A stretch of 64,000 bases of DNA from an uncultured Saprospiraceae bacterium (GTDB taxonomy: Bacteria; Bacteroidota; Bacteroidia; Chitinophagales; Saprospiraceae). The notes under the pieces are model-generated. The model made no database searches, was not told the origin of the DNA, and saw nothing but the letters and a program-made list of their open reading frames with translations. Location of the stretch: positions 24,512-88,511 of the forward strand of contig CALFWW010000028.1 in NCBI GenBank assembly GCA_937928575.1, written 5' to 3'. The stretch's first letter is position 1. Each line of letters opens with the position of its first letter. The position numbers were made by a program, and so were the translations under genes. Below are positions 17,970 to 28,700 of this stretch, one piece after another.

Positions 17970-20804
17970 ATGAAATTAAAAAGAGGAAACAGAATATTAT
18001 TTTTTTTGTTCATAAGTTGGAGTGTTTTATTGAATGCTCAAAATTTTAATTTGGGAAGTCCTATTATTTCCAATTTTTCGAAACAGACCTATCAAGGTGC
18101 CACGCAATCATGGGATGCAATTTACGGACTCAATGATCACATCTTTTTTGCTAATAACGATGGATTACTAAGTTATGATGGCAATACTTGGGAAAAGTTT
18201 GCATTACCCAATAAAACGATCACTCGGTCGCTAGCTATCCATCAAAACAAAATATATGTGGGTGGTCAAGATGAAATTGGATTTTTTCAGGCTGTAAAAA
18301 GTGGGCATTTGATTTATCAATCGATTATGGAACAGATTCCTAGTGCTCACAAAAATTTATCAGATATATGGGATATCGAATTTCAAGATACTACTTTATT
18401 TTTCCGGACCTCTGATAAAATTTTTCATCAACATCAAGATTCATTTATTGTTTATCAAACTGGAAATCCGATAACAGCGCTTGGCAAATTCAATGACCAA
18501 ATTATTTTTGCTGAGCGACAACAAGGACTTTTTAAAATTGAAGGTAACACGTATTCTTTTGTGGAAGGTACTGAGATCCTAAAAGATAAGGACATCTCAA
18601 AGATGCTTACTCTGACAGAAGATTTTTTTCTTATCTGTACCGAGAGAAATGGGGTGTATGTATTTGATGGGGCGAATTGCACAGAATGGTCTGCAACCAA
18701 TACTGCTTTTTTTAAGAAGAATCGAATCTTAAGTGCTTGTAAAATAAATAACAATCAATTGGCGATCGGAACTTTACTAAATGGTGTAGTTATTCTGAAT
18801 ATCGACGGTGAGGCCATTTATCATATTCAAAAAGAAAAAGGATTGCAAAATAACAGTATATCTACAATGTGTACGGACAACTCTGGCAATCTCTGGCTGG
18901 GAACTTACAACGGAATAGATCAGATAAAAATGGGTGTTTCTATTTCTAAAATTATACCCGATGGAAATTTGGAAGGTGCTGTTTATGATGTTGCTATTTG
19001 GAATGACCATATTTATTTTGGGACTATAAACGGACTTTATTATTTGCCCTGGAAAGATTATTACAATCCATTTCAAAAGGAAGAGTTTAAGTTAATACCG
19101 AATACTGCCGGACAAGTTTGGGGACTGGATGTGATAGATGATCAATTATTTCTAGGTCACAATGATGGTGCTTTTCAAATTACTACTGAACAGGAAGCCA
19201 TAAAAATGGGCACTCCTCCAGGTGCTTGGAAATTTATCAAGCTAGATGACCAACATTTAATTTCAGGAAATTATGAAGGGTTGAATTTATACAAAAAAAT
19301 AAATGGTCAATGGGTTCATGAAAAAAAGTACCAAGGCTTTAATGAATCTTCGAGAATTTTAACGTTGGATAAATTTCAAAACTTATGGGTCGCGCATCCT
19401 TATCGTGGAATTTTCAAAATAAAATTCGCCTCCGATTTTCGATCAATTGATGTTGAAAAAATCGAATCTGATAAAATCGGTCAACCATTAGCTAGTTATG
19501 TATTCGATATCAATAACGAAACCTATGTCACGAATGAAGAAAATATTTTAGTATTTGATTACCAAAAAAATGCTTTTAAAAATAACAACAAATTTTCTGA
19601 AATTCTTGAAAACAATGCCGACGTAAAAAGATTGTTTGAAGATGAAGAAAACCATATTTGGTACATCACTCCTACCCAAACAGGTGAAGTGGTTTTAGAT
19701 GAAAACAATGACTTTACTCACGTGATTTATCCTGAAATAAGTGATGTTTTTGTTGGTGGATTTGAAAATTTAATCCTTTATTCTGATCAGCATATATTTG
19801 CTTGTACCGAAAAAGGAGTGTTGCATTTCAATAAATTAAAATCTAGACAAGCACATCAATTGAAAGCCAATATCAGTTCTATGTACTCATTAAAACCTGT
19901 AAATGAATTGTTGCACAGTGGGTACAGAAACACACAGTACATCCCTGATTTAGAAGCGGATCAAAATGAAGTTCGATTTACTTTTTCTACGGATAATTTT
20001 GTAGATCCTAGTAATATATCGTACTCATTTAAACTGGACGGTCTGGATAAAGAATGGAGTCAGTGGAGTGACATCAACACCAAGGAATACACGAATTTAA
20101 ATAACGGTGATTATTCCTTTTTATTGAAAGCCAAAGATCAATTTGGAATTGAAAGTGAGGTGACCCATTTTGATTTTCATATTCAAGCGCCTTGGTATAA
20201 AAGCTTAATCGCTTATCTCATCTATACCCTTCTTGCTATTGGATTTTTATTGGCAATGGTAATGATTCCAAGAATTCGACATCTAGAAGAAACTGCACAA
20301 CTATTAGAGGATAAAAAGGAAAAAGAAGCAGAAGTGGAAAAGCTCAAACTTGAAAAATTGCAATCAGAAATCGATTTCAAAAATAAAGAATTGGCCTCCT
20401 CAACAATGCATTTACTTCAGAAAAATAGTACGCTCAACAAGGTACGTGAAGACATTGAGAAAATTCAAAAACGACTGGAAAGTGATGAGGCCAAAAAAGA
20501 AGTTCGAAAGGTATTAAGTGTCTTAAAAGATGATGAACGACTTGAAGAAGATTGGGAAAATTTTTCTTACCATTTTGATCAAGTTCATAGTAATTTTATC
20601 AAGCGACTAAAACAAAATTATCCAAATCTTACACCAAAAGATCAGAAGCTCTGCGCTTATCTTCGCATGAATTTGAGCACCAAAGAAATAGCACCTTTAT
20701 TGAATATTTCTGTGAGAGGGGTTGAAATTAGTCGCTATCGATTGCGGAAGAAATTGCAGTTGGCTAAAGAGGAAAATTTGTCTGCTTTTATGATTGAGTT
20801 TTAG
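17970..20804 (+). CDS. Membrane Reg_prop/Y_Y_Y sensor with LuxR-type helix-turn-helix
   Basis: One-component membrane regulator of 944 residues without kinase or receiver domains. It has a signal/anchor (~1-24), a Reg_prop-type beta-propeller sensor (~30-640), a Y_Y_Y domain (~667-740, containing FKLDGLDKEWSQW), a transmembrane helix (~745-766), a coiled coil rich in Lys/Glu (~772-850), and a C-terminal LuxR/GerE-like helix-turn-helix (~880-943) with LTPKDQKLCAYLRMNLSTKE. Binding of a glycan by the propeller would be transmitted across the inner membrane to the DNA-binding end. It is divergent from the PUL operon, and with the HTCS gives this locus two candidate sensors. Target promoters are inferred from position. 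Confidence 0.88.
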   Translation: MKLKRGNRILFFLFISWSVLLNAQNFNLGSPIISNFSKQTYQGATQSWDAIYGLNDHIFFANNDGLLSYDGNTWEKFALPNKTITRSLAIHQNKIYVGGQDEIGFFQAVKSGHLIYQSIMEQIPSAHKNLSDIWDIEFQDTTLFFRTSDKIFHQHQDSFIVYQTGNPITALGKFNDQIIFAERQQGLFKIEGNTYSFVEGTEILKDKDISKMLTLTEDFFLICTERNGVYVFDGANCTEWSATNTAFFKKNRILSACKINNNQLAIGTLLNGVVILNIDGEAIYHIQKEKGLQNNSISTMCTDNSGNLWLGTYNGIDQIKMGVSISKIIPDGNLEGAVYDVAIWNDHIYFGTINGLYYLPWKDYYNPFQKEEFKLIPNTAGQVWGLDVIDDQLFLGHNDGAFQITTEQEAIKMGTPPGAWKFIKLDDQHLISGNYEGLNLYKKINGQWVHEKKYQGFNESSRILTLDKFQNLWVAHPYRGIFKIKFASDFRSIDVEKIESDKIGQPLASYVFDINNETYVTNEENILVFDYQKNAFKNNNKFSEILENNADVKRLFEDEENHIWYITPTQTGEVVLDENNDFTHVIYPEISDVFVGGFENLILYSDQHIFACTEKGVLHFNKLKSRQAHQLKANISSMYSLKPVNELLHSGYRNTQYIPDLEADQNEVRFTFSTDNFVDPSNISYSFKLDGLDKEWSQWSDINTKEYTNLNNGDYSFLLKAKDQFGIESEVTHFDFHIQAPWYKSLIAYLIYTLLAIGFLLAMVMIPRIRHLEETAQLLEDKKEKEAEVEKLKLEKLQSEIDFKNKELASSTMHLLQKNSTLNKVREDIEKIQKRLESDEAKKEVRKVLSVLKDDERLEEDWENFSYHFDQVHSNFIKRLKQNYPNLTPKDQKLCAYLRMNLSTKEIAPLLNISVRGVEISRYRLRKKLQLAKEENLSAFMIEF

Positions 20805-20834
20805 AGGGATAGTGATTGGTGATTAGTATTGAAC

Positions 20835-20880
20835 GGTAGGATTGAATACGTTTTCTAGATGAGGTGTATTCAATCCTGCC
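20835..20880. terminator. Bidirectional terminator hairpin
   Basis: Arms 20835-20849 and 20866-20880 pair over 15 positions (AGGATTGAATAC with GTATTCAATCCT, one wobble). It lies between the convergent regulator and oxidoreductase genes, and outer flanking segments (AGTGA...TCACT) can extend the structure. Confidence 0.65.
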
Positions 20881-20929
20881 TTTCAAAACTAATAACTAGT
20901 CACTAAAAAATTTGCTTCACAATTTTTTT

Positions 20930-21934
20930 TCACCACTCCAACACTATTTTCCCAAAATGTTTCCCACTTTCCTGATATTTAAAAGCATCCACTAACTGAT
21001 CAAAGGCAAAACTTTTGTCCAAAACAGGTTGCAATTGATTAATATTGATTGCATTCACCATTGCTTCTTGCATTTCTCGACTACCGACTGCAATTCCGGT
21101 CATGGTTAAGTGTTTGAAAAATAATTTTGGAAACGTAATTTCTCCTTTTCTTCCATCTCCTAAAATTCCGATTGAGATGATATGTCCACCGATGGCTGCT
21201 GCTTCTATCGACTGTTTCATCGTACTCCCACCGCCCACATCTATAACATGATTTACCCCACCATCTGTCATTTTGAAAATTGTTTTTCCCCACCTTTCAT
21301 CTTCTCGATAATTAACGACTGCCGTTGCACCCATCGCTTTCAATCGTTCTGCTTTTTGATTGGATGAAGTGGTTGCAAAAACTTCAGCTCCAATAGCTTT
21401 TGCCATTTGTAATGCAACAATAGACACTCCACCTGTTCCTTCTATCAAAATCTTCTGTCCTGCCTGCAAATTCCCTTCAAACATTAAAGCTCTCCATGCG
21501 GTCAGCCCTGCTGTCGGTAAAGTTGCTGCAGCCGCGTAGGACATCCCTTCAGGCATTGCTGTAAGTGCACTTGCAGCAACACAAGATTGTTCTGCCATAA
21601 AACCATCCATAGACTCACCAGAAATACCGATTGTTTTTTGCATCGTAGGTTTCCCTTCAATCCAATTTGGGAAAAACATCGACATCACTTTATCTCCAAC
21701 ATTCCATTTACGGACATCTGATCCAGCTGCTACGACTTCACCAGCACCATCAGACATGGGTACTCTTCCATCCATCACTTTTATTAATCCTCGTGCCACT
21801 AAGTAATCGTGGAAATTTAAAGAGGTAGCATGCCATCTGACAACAACTTCATCTGCTTTAGGAGTTGGAGCTGGTTGTTCTACGATGTTGCAATTTTCAA
21901 ATCCTCCCGGTTCGTTTATTATTAATTTTTTCAT
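20930..21934 (-). CDS. Zinc-independent MDR-family NAD(P)-dependent oxidoreductase
   Basis: Medium-chain dehydrogenase/reductase of 334 residues. The N-terminal GroES-like fold is followed by a Rossmann domain with the dinucleotide motif GTGGVSIVALQMAKA and the usual GAEVFATTSS strand. The Cys and His zinc ligands of classical alcohol dehydrogenases are absent: the position usually occupied by Cys reads NFHDYLVARG, as in quinone-oxidoreductase-like members. It probably reduces a quinone, enone or aldehyde with NADPH; the substrate cannot be read from sequence. It stands alone, convergent with the PUL regulator. Confidence 0.85.
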   Translation of the reverse strand: MKKLIINEPGGFENCNIVEQPAPTPKADEVVVRWHATSLNFHDYLVARGLIKVMDGRVPMSDGAGEVVAAGSDVRKWNVGDKVMSMFFPNWIEGKPTMQKTIGISGESMDGFMAEQSCVAASALTAMPEGMSYAAAATLPTAGLTAWRALMFEGNLQAGQKILIEGTGGVSIVALQMAKAIGAEVFATTSSNQKAERLKAMGATAVVNYREDERWGKTIFKMTDGGVNHVIDVGGGSTMKQSIEAAAIGGHIISIGILGDGRKGEITFPKLFFKHLTMTGIAVGSREMQEAMVNAININQLQPVLDKSFAFDQLVDAFKYQESGKHFGKIVLEW

Positions 21935-22202
21935 TCGTTTTTATTTTTTTAACATGGTTTGTCTATTACCCCTCCATCAATCTAAGTAATTTCAAAAATA
22001 TATTCTACCAATCTTGCAGAAGTAGCTTCAAATTAATTTACAGTTTTCCCAGAACCAGAAAATTCTTATAAAAGACTAATCAACTTCAAAATGATTCTGA
22101 TTTTCGAAAATTGGGGACTGATTATCAATTGGATATATGCTCAATTAACAAAACAATTTTAAATAAATTTACGTAGATTATATTACATCTGATACGTATT
22201 CG

Positions 22203-22210
22203 TAAATTTG
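22203..22210 (+). promoter_or_regulatory. Candidate -7 element for the acyl-CoA dehydrogenase gene
   Basis: TAAATTTG matches the Bacteroidota -7 consensus TAnnTTTG, 82 nt upstream of the start codon at 22292. No convincing TTTG -33 element is seen. Confidence 0.35.
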
Positions 22211-22291
22211 TGAATATTAATCGATGATGGAACAATTCCATGTTGAGATTTTCTATTGATTCAAAAATAAAAAAAACAAAAATAGACCGTC

Positions 22292-23434
22292 ATGCAAGAG
22301 CATTTATTAGAAGAAGAACATATCATGTTTCGCGACGCTGTTCGTGAATTTTGCAAAAAAGAAATTGAACCAAATTATGAGCGTTGGGAAAAAGCAGGTC
22401 AGGTAGACCGTGAATTGTGGACCAAAGCTGCAGAATTAGGAATGACCAGTATTTTTATTCCTGAAGAATATGGCGGTATGGGCTTAAATGACTATCGATA
22501 TAATGCAATTATTTCTGAGGAAATGGCAAGAGTAAATGGAACAGGTCCTGGTATCGCCATTCAAAATGATATTGTAACACCATACTTACTGACTTATTTA
22601 AATGACAAGCAAAAGAAAAGAGTGTTGCCGAAAGTAGCATCCGGAGAATGGATCGGTGCTTTGGCAATGACCGAACCTGTTGCAGGATCAGACCTTCAGA
22701 GTATGCGTACCACTTGCATCAAAAAAGGAGATCATTATATTATGAATGGCTCCAAGACTTTCATCTCTAATGGTATCATGTGCGACTTTGCAGTGACTGC
22801 TGTGAAGACTGATCCTGAATTAGGGCACAAAGGAATGTCGATGGTTTTGGCAGAAAGAAGTTTTGAAGGTTTCTCTAGTGGAAAAAATCTGGATAAAATT
22901 GGGATGAAAGGTCAAGATACTGCCGAGTTGTTTTTTGATAACATGAAATTGCCGGCTGATAATATTCTTGGCGAAGAAGGAAAAGGATTTTATTACTTAA
23001 TGAATAATTTACCGCAAGAAAGAATGTCAATCGCCATCACTGGTTGCGCCAATGCAGAAGCAGTGTTAGAATGGACGATTCAATATTGTAGAGATAGAAA
23101 AGCATTCGGAAAAGAAATCGGACAATTCCAAAACTCTCGTTTCAAATTGGCTGAAATGAAAACGGAGTTGACAATTGCGCGCACCTTTGTCGATGCTTGT
23201 ATCTTGGAATTAAATGCACACACCCTTACTCCTGAAAAAGCGGCAATGGCTAAATATTGGGTCTCTGATTTGCAATGTAAAGTTTGTGATGAATGTCTGC
23301 AACTACATGGCGGATATGGATATATGAATGAGTATCCGGTCGCTCGTGCCTATCGTGATGCGCGTGTGCAACGAATCTATGGTGGGACGAATGAGATCAT
23401 GAAGGAAATTATTGGTCGTGCGATGGGATTTTAG
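22292..23434 (+). CDS. Acyl-CoA dehydrogenase, long-chain (LCAD) type
   Basis: FAD enzyme of 380 residues that introduces the trans-2 double bond in fatty-acyl-CoA during beta-oxidation. Acyl-CoA dehydrogenase signatures are present: MTEPVAGSD near 127, RDRKAFGKEIGQFQ, and the C-terminal QLHGGYGYM and RIYGGTNEIMKEI. The C-terminal motif is YGGT, not YEGT, so the catalytic base is not there. As in long-chain and isovaleryl-CoA dehydrogenases, it is expected in helix G, and E243 of LPQERMSIA is the fitting residue. The start ATG gives a full-length protein. It is a single gene with no electron-transfer-flavoprotein genes nearby. Confidence 0.93.
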   Translation: MQEHLLEEEHIMFRDAVREFCKKEIEPNYERWEKAGQVDRELWTKAAELGMTSIFIPEEYGGMGLNDYRYNAIISEEMARVNGTGPGIAIQNDIVTPYLLTYLNDKQKKRVLPKVASGEWIGALAMTEPVAGSDLQSMRTTCIKKGDHYIMNGSKTFISNGIMCDFAVTAVKTDPELGHKGMSMVLAERSFEGFSSGKNLDKIGMKGQDTAELFFDNMKLPADNILGEEGKGFYYLMNNLPQERMSIAITGCANAEAVLEWTIQYCRDRKAFGKEIGQFQNSRFKLAEMKTELTIARTFVDACILELNAHTLTPEKAAMAKYWVSDLQCKVCDECLQLHGGYGYMNEYPVARAYRDARVQRIYGGTNEIMKEIIGRAMGF

Positions 23435-23480
23435 GATTGAAAACGGATAAATTGGAAACGGTTAGCACCATTTCCTTAAA

Positions 23481-23538
23481 AATTATATCATCCCTTTGGG
23501 ATTCGTCGAACTCCAAGTCCCAGAGGGACGATATAATT
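23481..23538. repeat. Imperfect inverted repeat, REP-like
   Basis: AATTATATC-A-TCCCTTTGGGA at 23481-23501 is nearly the reverse complement of 23518-23538 (TCCCAGAGGGACGATATAATT). Each arm also contains its own TCCCT/AGGGA palindrome. A second small hairpin, CAATGGGA/TCCCATTG (23544-23562), follows directly. It lies between convergent genes and may act as a terminator; the form resembles dispersed repeats of Bacteroidota. Confidence 0.55.
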
Positions 23539-23557
23539 CTCAACAATGGGAGTATCC

Positions 23558-23625
23558 CATTGTCTTTGGGTCTACGATTGTCTTTAGAAATCTCCTATTG
23601 TCTTTAGGTCTACCATTGTCTACAC
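23558..23625. repeat. Short degenerate tandem repeat, about 18-19 bp unit
   Basis: Three and a half copies of the unit ATTGTCTTT-A/G-GGTCTAC start at 23558, 23576, 23595 and 23614. Units differ at a few positions and the last one is cut short. It lies just after the preceding inverted repeat and before the 3' end of the aldo/keto reductase gene. Confidence 0.6.
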
Positions 23626-23632
23626 ATCCCAT

Positions 23633-24688
23633 CTAAGCATACGGAATAGGATACGCCCGCAACACTGCATCTACGTCCTCCAAAAAAGCCTTACTCACTC
23701 GCTTATCAAAAGCATCAATATTTTCTTTCAATTGCTTCATCGTCGTAGCACCAATAATCGTAGAGCTCACCCAAGGAAACTGATCTACCCACATCAATGC
23801 TAATTGACTTGGGGTAACTTTATGTTTCTTGGCGACTGCCACATATTTTTTCACCGCATCATGAACCATTTTTTGATCTCTGAAAATTCCATGACGACCT
23901 GCAAATGACCAACGCGAACCTTTTGGTCTTTTCCCATTGGCGTATTTGCCCGACAAAACACCACTTCCTAATGGCGACCACGGCAAATATCCTATATCAT
24001 TGATTTCGCATGATTCGATTACATATGGCCAATCTTTGGTTTGTACCAAACTGAATTCATTTTGCAATGACACCATTTTGGGAAGATCGTGTTCTCTTGC
24101 CAATTGGATATATTTTTGGATGCCCCAAGGAGATTCATTGGACAATCCGCAGTATCGAATTTTACCTGCTTTGACACATTTTTGTAAAGCTTGCAAAACA
24201 CCCAACATATTTTTATCTTCTTTCTTTTCCTTTATTGTTGAAAAATCTGCTTTTCCAAACCAATGTTTATTAAAATGCGGGTATTCTCTGTTAGGCCAAT
24301 GGAGCTGATACAAGTCAATATAGTCCGTATTCAATCTTTTCAGGGAACCTTCAACTGCTTTAATGACCGCCTTTCCAGTAATATGTCTACCTTTTCGAAT
24401 CCAATCCACATCTCGGCCGCATATCTTGGAAAAAATGATCATCTTCTTTCTTTTAGAAGGATTATTTTTCACCCAATTACCGATAATTTTTTCGGTGTTT
24501 CCATATCGATCTGGTGCGGGAGGTACCGAATAAATCTCGGCGGTATCCATACAATTGATGCCTCTATCGATTGCATACGCTATTTGTTCGTCTGCATCCT
24601 TTTGGTCGTTTTGTTTTCCCCAAGTCATTGTCCCAAGGCAAACCCTGGACACTTTCAACTTACTACTTCCTAGTTTTCCGTATTTCAT
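23633..24688 (-). CDS. Aldo/keto reductase, Tas-like
   Basis: NADPH-dependent (alpha/beta)8-barrel oxidoreductase of 351 residues. The catalytic tetrad is present: D48 and Y53 in DTAEIY, K88 in FSK, and H130 in LYQLHW. The pattern YSVPPAPDRYGNTE after the tyrosine and the cofactor-loop region (PWSPLGSGVLSGKY) match the Tas/YajO-like branch. The physiological substrate is unknown. It is divergent from the thioesterase gene with a 176-nt spacer. On the minus strand a TAAATTTG at 24784-24791 could be its -7 element. Confidence 0.9.
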   Translation of the reverse strand: MKYGKLGSSKLKVSRVCLGTMTWGKQNDQKDADEQIAYAIDRGINCMDTAEIYSVPPAPDRYGNTEKIIGNWVKNNPSKRKKMIIFSKICGRDVDWIRKGRHITGKAVIKAVEGSLKRLNTDYIDLYQLHWPNREYPHFNKHWFGKADFSTIKEKKEDKNMLGVLQALQKCVKAGKIRYCGLSNESPWGIQKYIQLAREHDLPKMVSLQNEFSLVQTKDWPYVIESCEINDIGYLPWSPLGSGVLSGKYANGKRPKGSRWSFAGRHGIFRDQKMVHDAVKKYVAVAKKHKVTPSQLALMWVDQFPWVSSTIIGATTMKQLKENIDAFDKRVSKAFLEDVDAVLRAYPIPYA

Positions 24689-24864
24689 AGTTTCTACTCT
24701 TTTATGTTGAAAATCAGCTAGTTAGAAATAAATAATCTCTTAAATGATTTTCTTTAAAGTTATAATTCTTGATTAAGTTTGAGCAAATTTAAGTATTATT
24801 TTAACCTTACCTAAAATTAAACGTTACAGTACAAGTAGCATAAATAAAATTGAACAATTAACGA

Positions 24865-25722
24865 ATGTCAAAGAATATAAAAGAGCTTATCAATTTATTG
24901 ACCCTTGAAAAAATAGGGGAAGGAAAATATCAAGGTACCAATTATAAAACACCTTGGAAAAGAGTCTTTGGTGGACAGGTTTTGGGACAAGCATTGCACG
25001 CTGCTTATCAGACGGTACCGGAAGATCGGTTGGCGCATTCGATGCATGCTTATTTTATTTTGGCAGGTGATATTGAGACACCGATTACTTACATTGTGGA
25101 TACTATCAGAGATGGTGGCAGTTTTACGACTCGACGGGTGAGAGCCATGCAAAAAGATCGACCGATTTTTATTTTGGCGGTTTCTTTTCAATTGCAACAA
25201 GATGGGTTTGATCATCAAATATCCATGCCGAATGTTTTACCACCTGATGCTTTACTTCCGGATTACAAACAAATTGAGCCGCTTCAAAAAACGCATCCAG
25301 CATTGTACAAAAGGCTAACTGTGATACATCCCAATGCGATTGAATTTCGACCAGTTGAGAACACGTATAAAGATGCCAAACCAAGTAGACCCTATAGACA
25401 TGTATGGTTTAAATCCGTTGAGAAATGCGATGTGAGCCTTCCAATGCAACATCAATTTCTGGCTTATGCCTCCGACTACAACTTGTTAGGAACGGCCGTT
25501 TTACCGCACAAAGACAAGATGATTAATTCCAATGTATTTTTTGCGAGCCTAGATCATGCGATTTACTTTCATCGACCATTTGTAATGGATGAGTGGTTAT
25601 TGTATGCAATGGATAGTCCGAGTGCTTCTGGTTCTCGTGGATTTTCTAGAGGTAGTATTTTTAATGAACAAGGCGTTTTAATTGCATCCGTTATACAAGA
25701 AGGATTGATTCGACAAAAATAA
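24865..25722 (+). CDS. tesB: Acyl-CoA thioesterase II (TesB family)
   Basis: Double hot-dog thioesterase of 285 residues that hydrolyses acyl-CoA to free fatty acid and CoA. Family signatures are clear: FGGQVLGQALHAAYQTV near 33-50, HSMHAYFILAGD, VDTIRDGGSFTTRRVRA in the first half, and LDHAIYFHRPF with MDSPSASGSRGFSRG in the second. Length is normal for TesB. Only 14 nt separate it from the downstream AsmA-like gene, so they are probably one operon. Confidence 0.95.
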   Translation: MSKNIKELINLLTLEKIGEGKYQGTNYKTPWKRVFGGQVLGQALHAAYQTVPEDRLAHSMHAYFILAGDIETPITYIVDTIRDGGSFTTRRVRAMQKDRPIFILAVSFQLQQDGFDHQISMPNVLPPDALLPDYKQIEPLQKTHPALYKRLTVIHPNAIEFRPVENTYKDAKPSRPYRHVWFKSVEKCDVSLPMQHQFLAYASDYNLLGTAVLPHKDKMINSNVFFASLDHAIYFHRPFVMDEWLLYAMDSPSASGSRGFSRGSIFNEQGVLIASVIQEGLIRQK

Positions 25723-25736
25723 CATCATTACATTTA

Positions 25737-28700
25737 ATGTCAGAAATTCAAAAATCAAATCATGCGAGATCTTCCTTTCTAAGGAAAGGCCTAAAAGTAT
25801 TGATGTGGTTTTTGCTTGTCGTAATTGTTTTGTTGGTAATATTTTACATTTCACTAAACGCTTATTTAAATTCTAGTGAAAAGAAGGTACTAGATAATTT
25901 GGGTTTTCTGAAAGGTGCTCAATTGAGTTTTGAGAAAGTAGAATGGAGTGTGTTTAAAAATTTCCCGGATGCTACCCTATCATTAAAAAATATTGAACTA
26001 ACCGAACCTGCTGATAGCTCAAAAATAATGCTAACAGGAGAAGAATTGGATCTTGGTTTATCAATTGGAGAAATTCTAAAAAAACAAATCGTCGTCAACT
26101 CCATTGACCTACAAAGCGGAAATATCGACTTGACCATTGACAAAAATGGAACATCAAATTTTCTTGATTTAATTAATTCGAAAGCAAAAAATACAACACA
26201 CAATTCACGTAATTGGAAAGTTTCGATGAATGATTTGAAAATTGGATTAAACAACTCAATCATTTACCTTAATGATCAATCTCGAGGTTTCACCATTAAA
26301 TCGGAAACTGGCAATCTAGTTGCTCAATTAAAAAAATCTAACAACCAAAAACAAACGGAATTAACATCCGATTACTTAGGCATTGAATTGATGAGAGAAA
26401 ATGGAGCAACACTAAAAACAAAAATAGAATCGTTTCAGTCCACCATTACCTCAGATGACATCTATCCTGCACTGACATTTACTGGTAAAGTTCCTCAATT
26501 TGTTTACAAAAATCAGAAAGGACTTTTGGTTGATTGCAATATGGAGCAATTGAATAGCCATCTTCAGTTTACAGACAATCAATGGATACTTGACACGGAT
26601 ATGGTGACCAATATGAATGATCTGATTTTTAGTAAAAATAAAGACTCCTTCGTTCCCAACACCACACTCACCGGTAATTTTCAAACCCAATTTGAGGAGG
26701 GTAAAATTTCTATTCGCCCTTTCGAACTGACTATTGATGAAGAACTATTTTTGTTTGAAGCTAATTTTCATCCTGGACATTACAACAAAATAACACTTGA
26801 AAATAACCAAACGAATTTTACAAAAACAATTGCATTTCTACCTACTGATCTACAAAAAGATATCCGTCCATACCAAGTCAAAAAACCATTTTATTCAAAA
26901 ACGAAAATTGAAGGTCCGTTCAAAAAAGGGATAAAACCCATTGTTACGGTTGATATCAAATTATCTAATAATGAGGTTGAGGTTTTAGGAGAGGCATTTC
27001 AAAATGTAAAATTAGAAGGTCAATTTACCAACCAAATTCAACAAGAAAATGGGAAATGGCTAAAGTCCAAAAACGATTTTCAATTTAAATTTAACAAGGT
27101 ATTTGCAAACTATCAATCTTTTGATCTATCGACACCTGAAGTTGTACTAACCAATCATACCAATAATGGACTGGCAATAAAAACAAATGCAAAATTCAAA
27201 GGAAAAGCGAGCTATATCAGTGATTGGTATAAAAATGATCAATTCTTTTTCGAAAAAGGAATTTTCGATTTAGGTGTTCAAATTAATGCTCCTTTTAAAT
27301 CTTTCAACGACATCTTAATAGCAAGTAATGCAACATTAAATTTACAAGACTTTGCTGTTTGGTATGAACCTGCTAATGTTTCATTTCCGTTTGAAAAATT
27401 AGATGTAGCAAAAAAATCTGGAGATGCCAATTTTAATATTGTCAACAATTCATTTGTAAAAGGACATGATGTTATTGCGAACGGAATCCTTCAAAATATA
27501 AATGCATTACTTTTCAACAACGCTGATTTACCGACCAAAAGCGACATGCACATTATTTCCAAAAAACTAACTTGGGTCGATTTCATCAATCTGTTTAGTC
27601 AGAATGGGTACACAAAAAACGAGAAGCAAAAGTCCGAACGAGAGAAAAAATCATCCATGAAAGAAACGATTCGAGGGATGTATTATAACTTTCAACCGCA
27701 TATTTCAATAGAAGTGGACACTTTAGCTTATTATGATATTTTGCAAATGGAACAATTCAAAACAGGAGTTCATTTTCAAGATCCAAACACATTAATATTA
27801 GAAAAAACGTCTTTCAACTATGATCGAGGAACCATCGATTTTTCTGGCAAATTAGATATCAGTGATCCCGACAAAACACCATTTGAATTTGAATTGCATA
27901 CTAAGAATTTAAATTTAAACAAATTGTTGCCGTCATTTGATTATTTTAATATCAAGTTACTAGAAGACATCGATACGCATCCTGACGACGTGCGCATTAC
28001 CATAAAACATAGCGGAATTATTGACGATGATTCAGGAGTCATAGCACACACTTCTACTGGTGAAATTCAGATCGAAAGTCAGGCACATAATGGAACGTAC
28101 GCGACGATCAGCTATCAACCAAATGAAGATCAATCGAAACTTGAAACCAAAATCAATATTGAAGGAGACCCATCTTTATTCAATGAATTCTTCAAAACAG
28201 AGCAGTTCTTTTTCTTAGAAGGTCGATTCAATGTAACACTCGAATTTTTGGGCGACTTAAAATCGAAAGAACAATTGATGACTGAAACTGTTGCCATTTT
28301 TGCAATGCACGACGCATATGTATATTATAAGCCGGTTGATGTCAATTTCCCGTTAAAACAAGTGGATCTAAATTTAAAACAAGATAAAGCCGACTTTAGT
28401 TTTTTCGTACGTTCCGACTCAATGAACCGACAAATACTGTTTAATGGAGAAGTAGAAAATTTAAGTGAAATCATCATCGGAAATACGGGAAAAGCCATCA
28501 AGATGAATGTCAATATCAACTCTCCAATATTGGAATGGGGAACCTTAGTTGATATTTTCATCCCAGAAAATAATGCTGTGGAAAAAAAGGTAGATGAAGC
28601 TGCAATCAATGAAATGAGTCCAAGTAACATCAAAGCTTCTGTAAGCGGATTGATGCGTACTTTTAATCCGACCATTCGTTTAAATCTTAGCGAATTTATC

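Noticed and set aside
23558..23625. CRISPR array
   Set aside because: Units of 18-19 bp are directly joined without spacers, are degenerate, and no cas gene is nearby.
23937..24673. Long plus-strand frames (123 and 136 codons) opposite the aldo/keto reductase gene
   Set aside because: Antisense shadows of a gene whose catalytic tetrad is intact on the other strand.
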